Position numbers and translations under genes: made by a program
The notes under the pieces: generated by a model
What the model saw: only the letters and a program-made list of their open reading frames with translations
Databases searched by the model: none
What the model was told of the DNA's origin: nothing
In this document: in pieces, positions 9,873-21,581 of the stretch
Layout: each line of letters opens with the position of its first letter
How positions within the stretch are numbered: position 1 is the first letter of the stretch
Source: Arthrinium phaeospermum
Lineage: Eukaryota; Ascomycota; Sordariomycetes; Amphisphaeriales; Apiosporaceae
Reading direction: 5' to 3'
NCBI GenBank assembly: GCA_006503535.1
Contig: QYRS01000003.1
Coordinates: forward strand, 496,001 to 560,000
DNA: 64,000 nucleotides

Positions 9873-11729
9873 CTAGTACCCGTAGAGATTGACATGCTCC
9901 GTCGTGGACCCCCTAATCTTGTTGTTCTCCCGAATAAGCATCCACCGAAGAACCCAAGCGCAAACAATAGACCCCAACGCAAACCCCGCCGACGTCCCGA
10001 ACCCGATGGCGAAGCGCGGGCTGTCGTAGTCGGGCCACAGGTAGGCGCCGTAGATGTAGCCGACCTGCCCGGCCACGTTGGTCATGGCCAGCACGACCGC
10101 CTTCTTCTCCTTGGTCTGCTGCAGCGTCGAGCTGGCCCAGCCGATGATGACCGAGTTGACCGAGTACGCGCCCACGGGGAACACGAAGCAGGCGACGTAC
10201 CGCGCCGCCGTGTTGAGCGTGCTGGCCGCCCAGATGAAGCCCACGACGGCCGCCGCCAGCCCGCCCGTGATGTGCCACGTCCGCTCGTGCAGCCGGCCGG
10301 AGCTCCAGCCGCACAGGATGCCCGCGCCGGCGGCGAAGATGAAGGGGGGGCAGGTCATGAGGAGGGTGGCGGTGGTGTTGAAGCCTAGGGTTTTGACGAC
10401 GCTGGTTCGGGGATGTCGAGTTAGCCGTGAGTTTTCATGGGCGCTTTAATGAAGGGTTGGGGGTGGACTTGTGTATGGGGGCGCACTTACGTCGGGAAGA
10501 ACGAATTAAAAGAACAAGCGCTAAGATGGAAATTCTGCATAAGACAAAACAGCCAGGTCCGCTTGTCCCGGCACGCCTGCTTGAGCCCTTCCCAGGTGCT
10601 GGCCTGGGTGTCGTGCGCCTCGGTGACGCGGTCGCGCTCCATGCGGGCGTGAGCCAGCTCGCGCTCCGCGGGGCTCAACCAGTGCGTGGTGAGGGGCGTG
10701 TTGGGCAGCAGCCAGAAGCCCAGGATGGCCACGAAGCCCGTGATGGCGCCCTCGATGATGAAGAGCCAGCGCCAGCCCGCCAGGCCCCGCGCCCCGTCCA
10801 GGCCCCAGAACACGCCCGCCGAGATGAGGCCCGAGAAGCCCGTGGCGAGGATCTGGGCGCAGTAGAACCAGGCTATGCGGGTGGCGACCTCTGTGAAAAG
10901 AAAGGGGGGTAAAGTGGGTCAGGCGGTTTGATATTCGACGATGTCTTCTGGGTGACAACACTCACCTTTTCTGGTATAGAATATGGCGAGCATGTACGTC
11001 GCGCCTGGATAGAACTGTGGGATGTCTCAGCTAGGGGGGAATGTGAGAATCACTGACGTAATCAGTCATGAGCTTACCGGCGCCTCGGTGATTCCGAGGA
11101 AGAACCTCACGGCCACCAGGCCACCGTAGCTGTGGACGGCACCAGCACAGGCCGACACAACGGCCCAGACTAGCATCCAAGCGCTCATGTAAATGCCGGG
11201 ACGGATGCGCGTGATCAGCATGTTGGAGGGGATCTGCATAAGCACGTAGCCCACGAACAGACTAACGACTCACATTTGTTAGCTGATCAGGTTCAATTGA
11301 TTTACACGCTCGTCGCCAAAGAATAAATGAGGGGGTCAGTTACTTACATGCTGACGCAAGTGTTGAACTGCCATCCCGACATGCCCAGGTCCCTCTCCAA
11401 GTTGTTCAGGCGAGCCTGCGCGATGGCGTTCCGGTCGACGTAGTTGAGGAAGTACATGATCCAGAGGATTGGCTATCACGGAACAGATCAGCAATACATT
11501 CTTCGATGGACAACCTCAAAGTCTTAATAACTGCACGTACCATGATGCGAAAGTCCAGTTTGCGGACCAATTTGATCTCCGCCGGGTCGGACTTGGCCGC
11601 CACGCCCGTGTAATCGACATTTCCTGCGGCCTTTGCCGGCTTCTCGTCGGCTGTGTTGTCAGTCATCACTTTTGTCGCTTCTCCTCCCTCAGGCGGAGAA
11701 GACGCAGGGGCTGGGGCGTCGTTTGCCAT
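9873..11729 (-). CDS. MFS anion:cation symporter, allantoate permease (Dal5-like) family (491 aa)
   Basis: Six exons join in frame: 11729-11541, 11472-11348, 11261-11078, 11014-10966, 10890-10491 and 10401-9873. After a 60-residue cytosolic N-terminus the first helix carries PILWIMYFLNYVDRNAIAQA, the Asp-Arg-Asn hallmark of the ACS family. Further landmarks are GYVLMQIPSN, the RFFLGITEAPFYPG turn in helix 4-5, GWRWLFIIEGA after helix 6, the large central loop, and helix 11-12 around NVAGQVGYIYGAYLWP. All are typical of fungal permeases for allantoate, vitamins such as nicotinate or pantothenate, or other carboxylates. It should sit in the plasma membrane. The substrate cannot be read from the sequence. 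Confidence 0.92.
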
Positions 11730-12705
11730 TGTCGAAGATGGTGTTGCTTTGCTTCGTTGTGAATAAGTGAACGTCTTGACGGGCAGAACTCAAACTTTCT
11801 TCGGGCAGATCGACGAGGGGAGCAGATAATATGCGATTTCGGAAGAAAAAGAAACGCCATAACTATATATAGGTCCTCTCCAATTGTTATTTCGGAGCGG
11901 TGAACCCCCCTTTCCCCAGGTTTCATTCCCCCGCATGCCTATGCTTATGGCTGAGGTTCCCCGCTCCCTCCCTTGGAAGTGACACACATTGCTGTGCCGT
12001 GACAGGTTGGACACTCATAGCCAAGAACAGCCCAGGAGCTAGTTGGGCGCCGTTGGGCCAGCCAAGGAAGCAGCCAAGCCGTCCTCCCCATGGGGTCGGG
12101 ATGTTTGCGGATGCAACGTTAATTTAGGAGCGGTGGGGTCTGTCCAATTCGCTGTATTCAAACGTTCGGCCGCAATAGGAGGGTAGAACTACCGAAGATG
12201 CAGCACAGCGTTTCACTCAATATGGTTTTGGGGAAGGGTGATGCAATGGGCTTATCTCCCCCGCGGCCAGACTATGTGCCGTTGAAGAGGCTCTCTGTAC
12301 TTGTGACAGCGTATATTCAAATAATCATGGGAAAGTGGACTTCAAGATTGGTACAACGCTGTCATAGTGAATCGACGTCTAATAATTGTTTCCATCCCAT
12401 TTGCATCACAAGAAAATAGCAATTGTCTTCGATGTCCGTCCTTATGCCTCCGCCATTGGCCGCGTTGGGTACATCTAATGTAAACCGCAGCAACAACCCC
12501 CTAGTCATCATACATATTGAGTTGTAGCCATTGAGCGAAACAATTGCGCCTTTGCTACAACAAGAAATGAAATGAAAAGAAAAGGAGATGTTTTGTTGGC
12601 ATCCGCTGTCACTGGCAGTCGAATACCGCGAGATCCAGCCATCCCCCTATTCGAGCAACGTCGAGACAGCGGAGAACGTCGTCGCCAGAACTCGTGTTGG
12701 CTCCA
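11730..12705. other. Intergenic, no supported gene
   Basis: Holds the promoter of the permease gene and the 3' flank of the first deaminase gene. No coding region or repeat is seen. Confidence 0.5.
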
Positions 12706-14199
12706 TCAGTGTCCCTCGTCTTCCGGTAATCTCGTCGTGCCAGGCATGTAGGGGCTCAATGGCGACGTGGGCTTTGGCAGGGACCGAATTCTGCTTTCTC
12801 TAGGGGGCGGTCCGCGAAGCCTTTCCGCCCTGCGGATGCTTTCTCTGATCAGGTCGTCTAAATGCGCGACAAATCTCGAGTGAAGGTCAATATTACCGAG
12901 TTTTGGCAGTCGCCATGCAGGGTAGAGTCTGCCGTGTGTACCTGGGGTGTGCATTTTTCCGTACATCCATATGAATGCGTTGCAAAGATGACAGGCGTCC
13001 TTGCTGGAGCAAACTACCCGTGGGGGTAGATCTGACTTTTCGAGCTCATAGCAGTGGAACACAAGCTGGATTTCGGCATGGATCTTGCCACTCTCTAGCG
13101 TGTATCGGGTTATTTCGACTTGGTCCAGATTAGCTTTGAATATTGACTCGTAAGGCGGGTTCCCCATAAGGCGACACATTGACATGATGGCCATATGTGG
13201 AAATTTGTAGCTCTTTAGGGTCTCTGGTGGTATCTTCGAGGCGAGATTGGCTTTAAGGTTATCCACTATAGTTCTGGAAAAGGCTTCGGTCGGCAGGCGA
13301 ACCGGCACGACGTTCACCTGTCCGAATAGCGAGCGTTTTTCCTGCAGTTTACATAAGCTTGGGACACACGTCCGATACCTAGCAACCTTTTCGACGATAT
13401 CAAGAAGACTTTCTTTCATCTCCTCGGGGAACAATAGGGGTTTGGTAGGAATATCTTTCATTAAGCCGGTGACCTCTTCCAGCTGCTGTAGGCGACACAC
13501 TTTTTTCACTAGTGTTTTGAGTGTTGACACGTTCTGGTTTGTGAGCCACGCGTCGGCCGATCTCTCTACTCCCTGGGATTCTTTAAAGAACAGAGAATGT
13601 TGAGAGGACGTCCCAGCCTTTTTGATTGACTTGCGGGCACGTGTCAAGATGGCCTGGATGGACGGCTTATTGGGTTTCCCGCGGACAATCTCCCTTGACC
13701 ACGGGTCCAATCTAAGCCGGCAAAGAATACGGTGGTAACACAAGGATAGGATAGCATCAAATGCCCTGTCTTCATCATCCCTGGACCAAGGTAATGCTAG
13801 ACCAGATGTTCAGTACCGGATGGAGGCAAGTTTTTCATTGTGTAACGCACCGTTCCGACTGAGTTCGTTGAACAGGTTTTCAAAACCCTCCTTGACCATG
13901 TCTAGCACTGCCTCTCCATCGTCCGGTTTGCCTTTGTTAACCGCGAGCAGAACATCTAGAGATCGCTTGCGGTTTTCCTTGATGCAAATGGCGGTGACGT
14001 GAGCAGCGTTGTCCGAGACGCTGGAGAGAAAGGCAAAGAGGCCTGCCAGACGTCTTTCTTCTTCGAACGAGAATGCATAGCCGTCCTGTGGAGTTGGAGT
14101 ATTGATCACGGGGTTCTCTGAGGGTTGGTCTTGGAGTGGATTGAGCATAAACAGATGAGCAATGCTCTTGGCACGTTCTATCTCAATGGCGTCCATCAT
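12706..14199 (-). CDS. OTT_1508-like deaminase family protein, short paralogue (479 aa)
   Basis: Two exons, 14199-13851 and 13796-12706, join in phase 1. Residues 1-120 form a helical N-terminal region; 150-330 are mainly helical with paired basic and Leu-rich segments. The deaminase core follows: HAE at 356-358 (zinc ligand His and catalytic Glu), then Cys379 and the C-x2-C pair Cys385/Cys388 in SSKDACHLCNAF. A conserved GKMHTPGTHG and LYPAWRLP tail ends near residue 415. These are the signatures of the OTT_1508-like branch of the cytidine-deaminase superfamily, expanded in fungi and of unknown substrate. The start is one of two adjacent Met codons; the longer upstream frame has no ATG. It is a tandem duplicate of the next gene but lacks that gene's C-terminal extension. 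Confidence 0.85.
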
Positions 14200-14765
14200 G
14201 TAAGCAATCCATGACAAAGCAGTGTACAGGCAGCGTTTCTGATACCAATTGTGACATATACATATTAATATGATATTGAAGGGGGCGGGTCGGTCTTTAT
14301 AACCCACAGAAGGCCACGATGAATGGCTTCCTGAATCACACGACCTTATCTTTTGATGCAAAAGCTCATCTTAGACATTTGGAGACGCCTAGGTCTGGCC
14401 TGCCACACGTGAGACTTGATATCACTGCATAATCTATTATATCCCTGACAATGAAAATTGAATATAATATGACAGTATGGCAGGTTTTTATCATAATATG
14501 ACAAAGTCAGATAGCCCCTTCCTTTGTCACCCAGGCACTGGGTCGCTGGGTACAGCCACATCATGAGTGAAGATGATAACGCAAAGATGGATTACCACGT
14601 AAGACCCCTGTTTCCATCGCACCCAGGAAGTTTGTGGTTACGACGATGGGTAATTTTTGATTGATCAATACTGCGTCGATGGATACCAATCAGGTTCTGA
14701 CGTGTCCTTCATGAAAATATCATATTAAATAAGTTTATTCAGGCCCAATATCTCGTAGGTTGTCT
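14200..14765. other. Gap between tandem deaminase genes
   Basis: This 566-bp AT-richer stretch holds the short paralogue's promoter and the 3' flank of the long one. No other gene is seen. Confidence 0.5.
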
Positions 14766-16790
14766 CTAGCCTCCCTGGGGCCGACCAAATGTCAACTTTG
14801 CCAGCGAGCCCTTGGCGGAAATGTAGACTGAGCTCTGGTCATTGAGGGAAAGTGATATCTCGGTCTCGCTTGACTCGGCGTCAAAGATAGGCTGAGCTTG
14901 AATCTCGCCCGCCCTGTCCGCCTCTTCTACACAGCCTAGCCATTCGATGCTGAACGGGAGCAGCTTTGTCACACCGCCCGACGTCGTCGTGCCCGCCGCG
15001 TATTCGACTTGGACCTCCAAGACACCATCGTTGTAGAAAGGAGATGTCTCATTGGCACCCACTGTTTCTGGTAGTTGGACACTGCCTGAAGTCTGGCCAT
15101 CGTCTTCGACAGTGATACTCGACGTACGTTCTGACAAGTATGAAATCGGAGACGTAGGCTTGTTTAGGCATACGTTACTGATTTCTGGGTGCTCGGTCGT
15201 CTCCATCTCCTCCACAACAGTGGACAATCTCCCATCACCGAGAGAACCATCATTTGGTTCAAGTGCTTCTGGGGGGCTTAGGTCTACTGCCGCCGCCTCG
15301 ATCGCCTCGACCGTTCCAACCAACGGCTGCAGTTGCGAATCCTCCCCGCTACCTTGTATAGCAGCGCTGTGGTGCGTCCTCTGACTACACAGCGTCGTCG
15401 CGGACACGGGCAGGGTAAGAAGCGTACTTTCGTTCGGGTCCGGGTAGAAAGTCTTTGTGCCACGCGAGAGCAGGGTGTCGAGGCTACCCCGTGCCAGGCT
15501 ATCCAGCTGCTTGACGAACCTCGAATGTATATCGGTGCTGCCCATGTTGGGCAGTCGCCACCCAGGGTACAGCTTCCCATGGGATCGCGGGGTGTGCATC
15601 TTCCCGTGCATCGTTATGAATGTGTTGCAGAGAAAACAGGCGTCCTTGCTGGAACAGACCACTCGTGGCGGAAAGTTGGTGTTTTCCTGCTCACAGTGGA
15701 ATAGGAGCTGGATTTCAGCGTGCACCTTGCCTTCCTCGAGTGTCTTTCGGGTTTGCTCGGCATATCGCTGGCTAGCCGTAGGTACCTTCATATTCAAAAG
15801 ATTACACATTCTTTTGAGAGGGTCGAGGTTACTGTTGTTTGGCGCTTTTTGCTGCAGTTTGGGGGCGAGTTCAGGGTGAAGGTGCTCAGCAGGGATTCTG
15901 CGGAAGGCTTTGCGGCCTAACTGGACCAACACGCCTCTCATCTGCTGCAAAAGCGAGCATTTCCTTGCAAGCTTGCATAAGAAACGAGCGGACTTTCGAT
16001 ACCTGGCAACCTTGTTGATGATGTTCAAGAGGCTCTTCCTCGAGTTAGGGTCCATCAGGCGGTTGGGAATCGTGCCCAAAGCGCTTTTGACATCTGGCAG
16101 TTGCTGCAGACGATGGAAACCCTCTACTAAAGCTTCCAACTCTGTCTGAGTTTGATGCTTAGCATAAACATCATATAGCTTTACCGCGTCTTTAACAGTA
16201 TCGACTAACAGGGGGTAGCTAGACGACTTCCCAATGCTTCTCAGTGAATAGAGAAGGTCCTGCAAAAGCTTCTTGGCTGGCTGCCTCTCGGTATCCATCT
16301 GAAATCTCAGTCGATTTAAGATCCGAGAGGAGCACATAGAGATGATCGCCGCAAACGCCTCGCGTTCAATGTCTGCAGCATCGGCTGGGGCTGGTCAGTT
16401 CCCATGCATTCGTGGCAGACTAGCAAGCAGCCTACCTTTGCAAGCCCGACTGAGTACTGCAAATAGCTTATTAAAGCCACGCAGCAATTCGCCCATCGTA
16501 TTGTTTCCATCATCCTTGTCTCCCTTGTTGACTGCGATCAGAACCTCCAGGGACGAAGGCTTACGTCTCTCCCGGAGACAGACGGCAGGGATGCAATTGG
16601 GGTCATTCCTGATGCTGGAGAGGAAACCCAGGACGCCTGCCAAATGGCGTTCCTGCTCAAATGATAACGTATACCCTTCTTTATACTTGGGGAGATGACT
16701 GGTGCTGTTGGCGTGTGGCTGGATAGGGACAGAATGAAGCAAATTAAGAAGAGCAATACTCTCGGCGCATTTTACTGCGAGAGCCTCCAT
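14766..16790 (-). CDS. OTT_1508-like deaminase family protein, long paralogue (659 aa)
   Basis: Two exons, 16790-16436 and 16390-14766, joined in phase 1 at the same place as in the short paralogue. The N-terminus (MEALAVKCAESIALLNLL) and middle align by eye with that gene. The deaminase motifs are HAE at 342-344 and Cys364, Cys370 and Cys373 (SSKDACFLCNTF), then GKMHTPRSHG and LYPGWRLP. Beyond residue about 420 comes a 240-residue extension: an acidic, Ser/Thr-rich linker and then a beta-rich ending (DGVLEVQVEY, LLPFSIEWLG, EISLSLNDQSSVYIS). The extension may target, regulate or bind a partner. ATG 16790 begins the conserved part; the longer upstream frame lacks ATG in context. Substrate and role are unknown; nucleic acid or nucleotide deamination is the family-level inference. 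Confidence 0.87.
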
Positions 16791-17448
16791 GATCTGATTG
16801 AGTGGCACAGCATAACGTATGTAGCTGTGGAAGTTGAGTTTACATGCAAGAAAAGATCGAGGGACCGAGCATGGGGGATTGGGAGAGGGGATTCTCCTTG
16901 TGTAACCTTTGGAGGGCCTCAATGGCGGGCCTCCCGCATGATGCAGCCTCAATCTCCGTATGCAGTCACCCATTCCATAACAGCAGGAAGGCCGCGTCAT
17001 TTCCGTGGCAATAGACTCGATCGTTTCGTTTGTATTATAGCAAACGGGGAAAGATACAAATTCGAGGGCTGCAGGAATTGTACCCGCTGGATCTCATCCG
17101 ATACGAGGTGCATCATTGTGTTGTACATGAACAACAGGGATAAGGGGTTTAAGTCCCCTGATGCAAGTCAATGATTGTGAAATCTACATAGAATGTAGAA
17201 GTATTCCAAACAATCCTACTTGGGATTGGCTGTTCAATCCAACGGTATCTCTGACTGTGTTTGGCCATATTTTTCTGCGACGGGTGGAGCATGTTGACAG
17301 TGAGATGATGCCGCATACCGCCTCTCTGGGAGACCCCTGAGTCCGAATCTTAGTTACCAATTAGGATCCAGTCAAGTAACGGTCAAAATTGACCTATTGG
17401 TCCAGGCTTTATACCCGCGAATGATACCATATGCAATCCTCGCTCATC
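16791..17448. other. Intergenic, no supported gene
   Basis: Promoter side of the long deaminase gene and 3' flank of the 2EXR gene. Frames here show no protein-like composition. Confidence 0.5.
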
Positions 17449-18672
17449 CTAGTCCATATCAAACACGCAGAGCTCCGGCGGGTGCCCCCGCAAGTCCCTC
17501 ACCCTCTTCATCGTCGTCTCCCCGTTCTCGGCAAAGTCGTCCGCAAACGCATCTGCCGGGAACAGCCAGAAGCCGACAGCATCGGGAAGACGTCGCCTCA
17601 GGTCCGCCCACTCGGCCTCGCCGTCCAGGTAGTCCCCCCAGTAGGGGAGAGGCGGGTTGAACAACGCACAGGTATGCTCTCGGAACGCGCGGTCCTCCTT
17701 CGCGAGCCGATCCTGGGCCGTGGCGCGGTCTACGATGGCGGCGGCCGGGTGGCCGGTAGGGGTTGTCGCGTCTGCGGCCATCAGGACGCGCAGGTCCAGT
17801 GGCGGCGGCTGAAGCTGCTGCTGCTGCTCTCTGTTGTTACTGCTGCGGTAGCGGTCGATGCCGAGTTCCTTCTCGAGCTGCCGCCACCTGTCCACCAGTC
17901 TCTGCGGGGGGTAGCAGTTGGCAACGTGGCCGAGGTCCCGCTCGATGGGTCGGGGGTCCGTGGGGAGCCGGGTGAAGGTCTGGAGCAGCGGGAAGACGGG
18001 GACGGCCCGGTTGTGATGGACCTTGGCCCCCAGCCAGCTCAGGCTGCCGGCCATGAGCCGCGTGCTGTCCCACTCGAGCGCCACGACCCACACTTGCCGC
18101 AGGCGGGAAACGGCCTCAGCAAAGGCCTTGCGGACCGGGGTACTTAGTCTTTCCAAACGCTGCGTCACCGTGAGCCCTGGGTAGTCTGCAAGGGCGTGGT
18201 GGCCGATGGCCAGGTTGAGGACCCCGACGCCCCGACCGTCATACGTCGTCTTCAGCTTGGGCAGTAGGTCCACGAGGCAGGTGAAGCCGCGGGAAGAAGA
18301 GTTGTGGGCTATGTACAAGACGTCGCATTCCGGGCTGAAATACAGCGGCACGAGAGCATCGAGGTTGGCGCACGGGATGCGGACGCTGAAGAACTCGAGC
18401 GCCGCCGTCCTGGCCTCACGGCACACGCGAAAGAGCTTGCTATGCCGGTACTGTTTCTGTGCTTCGATTTCATATCTGCATTCATCGTACGATCTGCTGG
18501 GCTCAGGAATGATTATAATGGTGATGATGCGTTGCTGTTGTTGGAGGTAGGCCGTCCAGATAAGCCTGCGCAGCTCAATCGGAAGCTTGGGGAAGAGGCC
18601 GAAGCCAGTGTCCCTCGGCACCACGTACAAGGGCGTTACTTCAAAGAGCGATGTTGAGTGGGTCGAAGCCAT
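17449..18672 (-). CDS. 2EXR domain protein (407 aa)
   Basis: Intronless gene from ATG 18672. The N-terminal domain begins FPKLPIELRRLIWTAYL at about residue 26, the pattern of the fungal 2EXR family, and continues with a second conserved segment (FRVCREARTAALEFF). Further on is a strand-helix region with a YFSPECDVLYIAH segment, as seen in this family. Residues about 275-295 include a Gln run (EQQQQLQ) and look like a flexible linker. The C-terminal part is Trp/Phe-rich without a known motif. 2EXR proteins are numerous and variable in Sordariomycetes. Their molecular function is not established; an F-box-like or protein-interaction role has been guessed but cannot be shown here. Confidence 0.85.
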   Translation of the reverse strand: MASTHSTSLFEVTPLYVVPRDTGFGLFPKLPIELRRLIWTAYLQQQQRIITIIIIPEPSRSYDECRYEIEAQKQYRHSKLFRVCREARTAALEFFSVRIPCANLDALVPLYFSPECDVLYIAHNSSSRGFTCLVDLLPKLKTTYDGRGVGVLNLAIGHHALADYPGLTVTQRLERLSTPVRKAFAEAVSRLRQVWVVALEWDSTRLMAGSLSWLGAKVHHNRAVPVFPLLQTFTRLPTDPRPIERDLGHVANCYPPQRLVDRWRQLEKELGIDRYRSSNNREQQQQLQPPPLDLRVLMAADATTPTGHPAAAIVDRATAQDRLAKEDRAFREHTCALFNPPLPYWGDYLDGEAEWADLRRRLPDAVGFWLFPADAFADDFAENGETTMKRVRDLRGHPPELCVFDMD

Positions 18673-19247
18673 CGCTCATGCCGTTTAGTACTCCGAGATT
18701 CGAGCTGGAGGTGGCATGTAAGAGAGATGGTGTGTGTAAGAGATGCAGATGTGAAGCTGCTGCCTTGACTCTACAGTTGCATGAGGCGGCACAGTTAGGG
18801 GAAAGTGGGTCGTGCAAGGAGAGGGGTACGCCTACCGAAGCCTCACTATCCTGCCGTGCTCTCAAGGCGTCCAGACCGGAGGTTGTTGAGAGCTGCTGCT
18901 GGCAAGCTCCAGCACCGACGGCCGATGATTTGGGGTTGACTTTCATTAATGAAGGGACACGATCAGATTATCATTGAATCATTTAGCGGATGTATGGTAT
19001 GTATGTTGATTTTTCAATTTGTACTTGTGGTAGGACATCTATGCATGTATGTCTCTACGAACTCGGTAGGAGGGATGACCTCCCTTTAACCCTTCTTCTT
19101 CTTGTTGTTCCAACTCCGACGATGCAAGTTCAAATGATGACTGTTGCGTGTATCCAATTCACCAGACCCATCCGGCCAGCAGATCGGTCGCCTTGACATC
19201 CTCGACACCCGCCGGCCGCCTGACTTGTTGGCGTCTTGACCGACTGT
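18673..19247. other. Intergenic, no supported gene
   Basis: Promoter side of the 2EXR gene and 3' flank of the small cell-surface gene. No gene is seen. Confidence 0.5.
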
Positions 19248-19721
19248 CTACAAGAACACAACGTTGGTCAGCCCCAAAGCCGTCAACGCACAGCCGGCAT
19301 AGAGCCAGCGGTGCGACAGAGCCCCGGCCTTCTGTCCGGCGTTCTCCGAGACTTGGGCAGGGGGCGCGGTAGGCTCAGCTGCCGACACGGAGCCGCTACC
19401 ATATCTATGACACAATTGTTAGCACGGGGCCTCTAGTCCAGTGTCGCCAGAGATGGCGGTTGCCACTGTGACAAACGTCGGGGGATATACTTACAGTGCA
19501 CTCATACCGACTATGGAAAACGAGTGAGGGGTCTCGTTGGGCGCGTCCGTTGGCCTGCTGGGGGCTGTGAGGATGCCCGTAAGCGTGGTGCTCACGGAGG
19601 GCAGAGCCATGGCGTTGACGAGGGACGCCGTGGCGGAGACAGATGCGGATGCCGTCATCAAGCCCACGGCAAGCTGGAGGAATCCGATGAAGACGGAAAG
19701 GACGGCAAGTGAGGCACGCAT
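19248..19721 (-). CDS. Small secreted Ser/Thr/Ala-rich protein, probably GPI-anchored (127 aa)
   Basis: Two exons, 19721-19495 and 19404-19248, joined in frame across a 90-nt intron with GTAAGT and ATAG. The N-terminus is a signal peptide (MRASLAVLSVFIGFLQLAVG). The mature chain is short, rich in Ser, Thr, Ala and Pro and therefore a likely target of O-mannosylation. The last 19 residues (WLYAGCALTALGLTNVVFL) are hydrophobic and reach the C-terminus, as expected for a GPI signal. A single transmembrane tail is the alternative. No catalytic motif is present; a wall-surface role is inferred from architecture only. Confidence 0.7.
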
Positions 19722-21581
19722 GTTGAAAGAGGTGAAGTTGCAGCGGTGGTGGCTTGGGTATGGGATACAGCAGAACGGTGAGAGGAGAAAAAAGATCTCG
19801 ATTCTTTTTGTAATCCGAAGAGTAGAGGGGATTACAGCGAATAACACATGGATCGCGGAGCTGTGATATTGAAGGAACGAGCCAAGCAAAGATCACGAGA
19901 GCTGCTACGAGTGGTGGCGGCGCCCTTCAAACAAAGAGTGTGGAGATGAGGGAGCTGGCTCGGGTTTTGACTTTGGGGATGAAATGAGTGAGACAGAGAG
20001 TGTGTGTTATGTTTGTTTGGTAACCAACGAGTAAGAGATTGGAGTTATGCAAGAGTGCTGCAAACGGAAAGAGAGAGAATGATGATATTGAAACTGTTGA
20101 TGCGTTGGCTGTAAGTCGGTCGGTTGGTCCCTTACTTAAGTACACGAGGAAAGACGAGATGGAACGAAACGGGATGGGGAAATGTTCGATATATGCGCTT
20201 CTGGAACAACACGAGGAAACAAACGAAAAAAGTGCATCCCTACTGCGCATCTGATCTCATCCCATCTTCGCCCGTTCCGTCCAGTTGGTTTCTTTTGGGG
20301 GGCCCCAGGGACCCCCATCTCCCCATTGAACCCTCCCAGATCTACAGTTGATTTCGCGGCAAGAAGCAAGAGCTCCTGACGATCAACCTTCTGCCGGTAC
20401 GTGATAGTATGTTTCGCCTGTCCAGTTCGTCCCAATCCCCTGGTCGCGTGCTGCTCGGCATACGTAAAAGGTGGTGCCCCTGGTGGGGTCGGTTGCCGAA
20501 TGCGGGCGCCGATCTGTACATCATTGCCTCAACTCTCGCGTGGCGTGTTGCTTTGCCGATCGGTGTTGGACCCCGAGAATGTGGGGAGGGAGGGCGAGAG
20601 TGAGAAAGGCGGCCTCGCCGCGTGGTAGGCAAGGGAAGCTTTTTTCTTCTTTGCTTCTCAAGAAGAACCAGAGAAGGAAGCTGGTAGCACTCGTTGGTCC
20701 CTGGAATTTTGTCATCAAATCTAGCTGAACCAGCTACAGTCTGATAATGGATGCCATGTGGTTTCTGTAAATTACAGTGGGCAATGTTTGACCACGTGCA
20801 GATGCTGGTATCGCGATACCTAAAAAGTAGGTTAAATTTGATTACCGGGTCTTCGAGATATTGGATGCGACTTTGATTGAAATGACCTCGTTCCACCTCG
20901 ACGGTGCAATACGACGGTGACTTCACCAGCGCGTCATATCAATCTTCCTCATTATACGAAAGCTAAGTGGATTGCGCTTTCATTGTCAGTAGCAAATGCA
21001 TCATATTCGACGTATCCTGTAGATACGTGCAGACTGCGCACGTCATATCCCAATATGCAAAGCTCATGGATAGAGTGGCTATGTTTACCACGATATGTAC
21101 AGATAAAGTGCCCGCTGCCTTCAATAGGAGAGTCCACTACTTTTCGATAATTCCAAAGCTTCGAGACGTTTCAATTGAACAGCTTCGCACGTGGTGCTTC
21201 TTCGGCTGGGACGGGAAAGGGCACAGCTCCCGGCCCCTGGTCCCCTTGGCCCGCAAGCCCGGAACGACTTCCGCTCCCCCAGACTTTCGAGTGGCAAGGG
21301 CTAAATGAGCGGCACGGCCTAAAACCCGACGTTTCAAGATGTCTTTCACGGACTTTGGCAGGACTGTCCTTAGGCATCAAGGCATATGCCCATTCAGTCC
21401 CAATCAGTATGTTTCACGGCGATCCCATAAGAATGCGTGTTTTGACGTATCGGGTTGGGAAGCCGGTCAAAGGCATTGATGGTGGTACGTGAGAGCCAGC
21501 GCTCACCAACAGCCAGAGGTAGATATCCGTGTCACGAGAGGCACATGTATGATTTGAGATCGTTGGTTCGGTAGAAGAATA
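19722..21581. other. 1.9-kb intergenic region, no supported gene
   Basis: Several overlapping frames exist on both strands (for example around 20342-20926) but none has a convincing ATG, intron structure or recognisable protein. The proximal part is presumably promoter and leader of the small secreted gene. Confidence 0.5.

Noticed and set aside
20342..20926. 194-codon minus frame
   Set aside because: It starts without a convincing ATG and has mixed, random-looking content.
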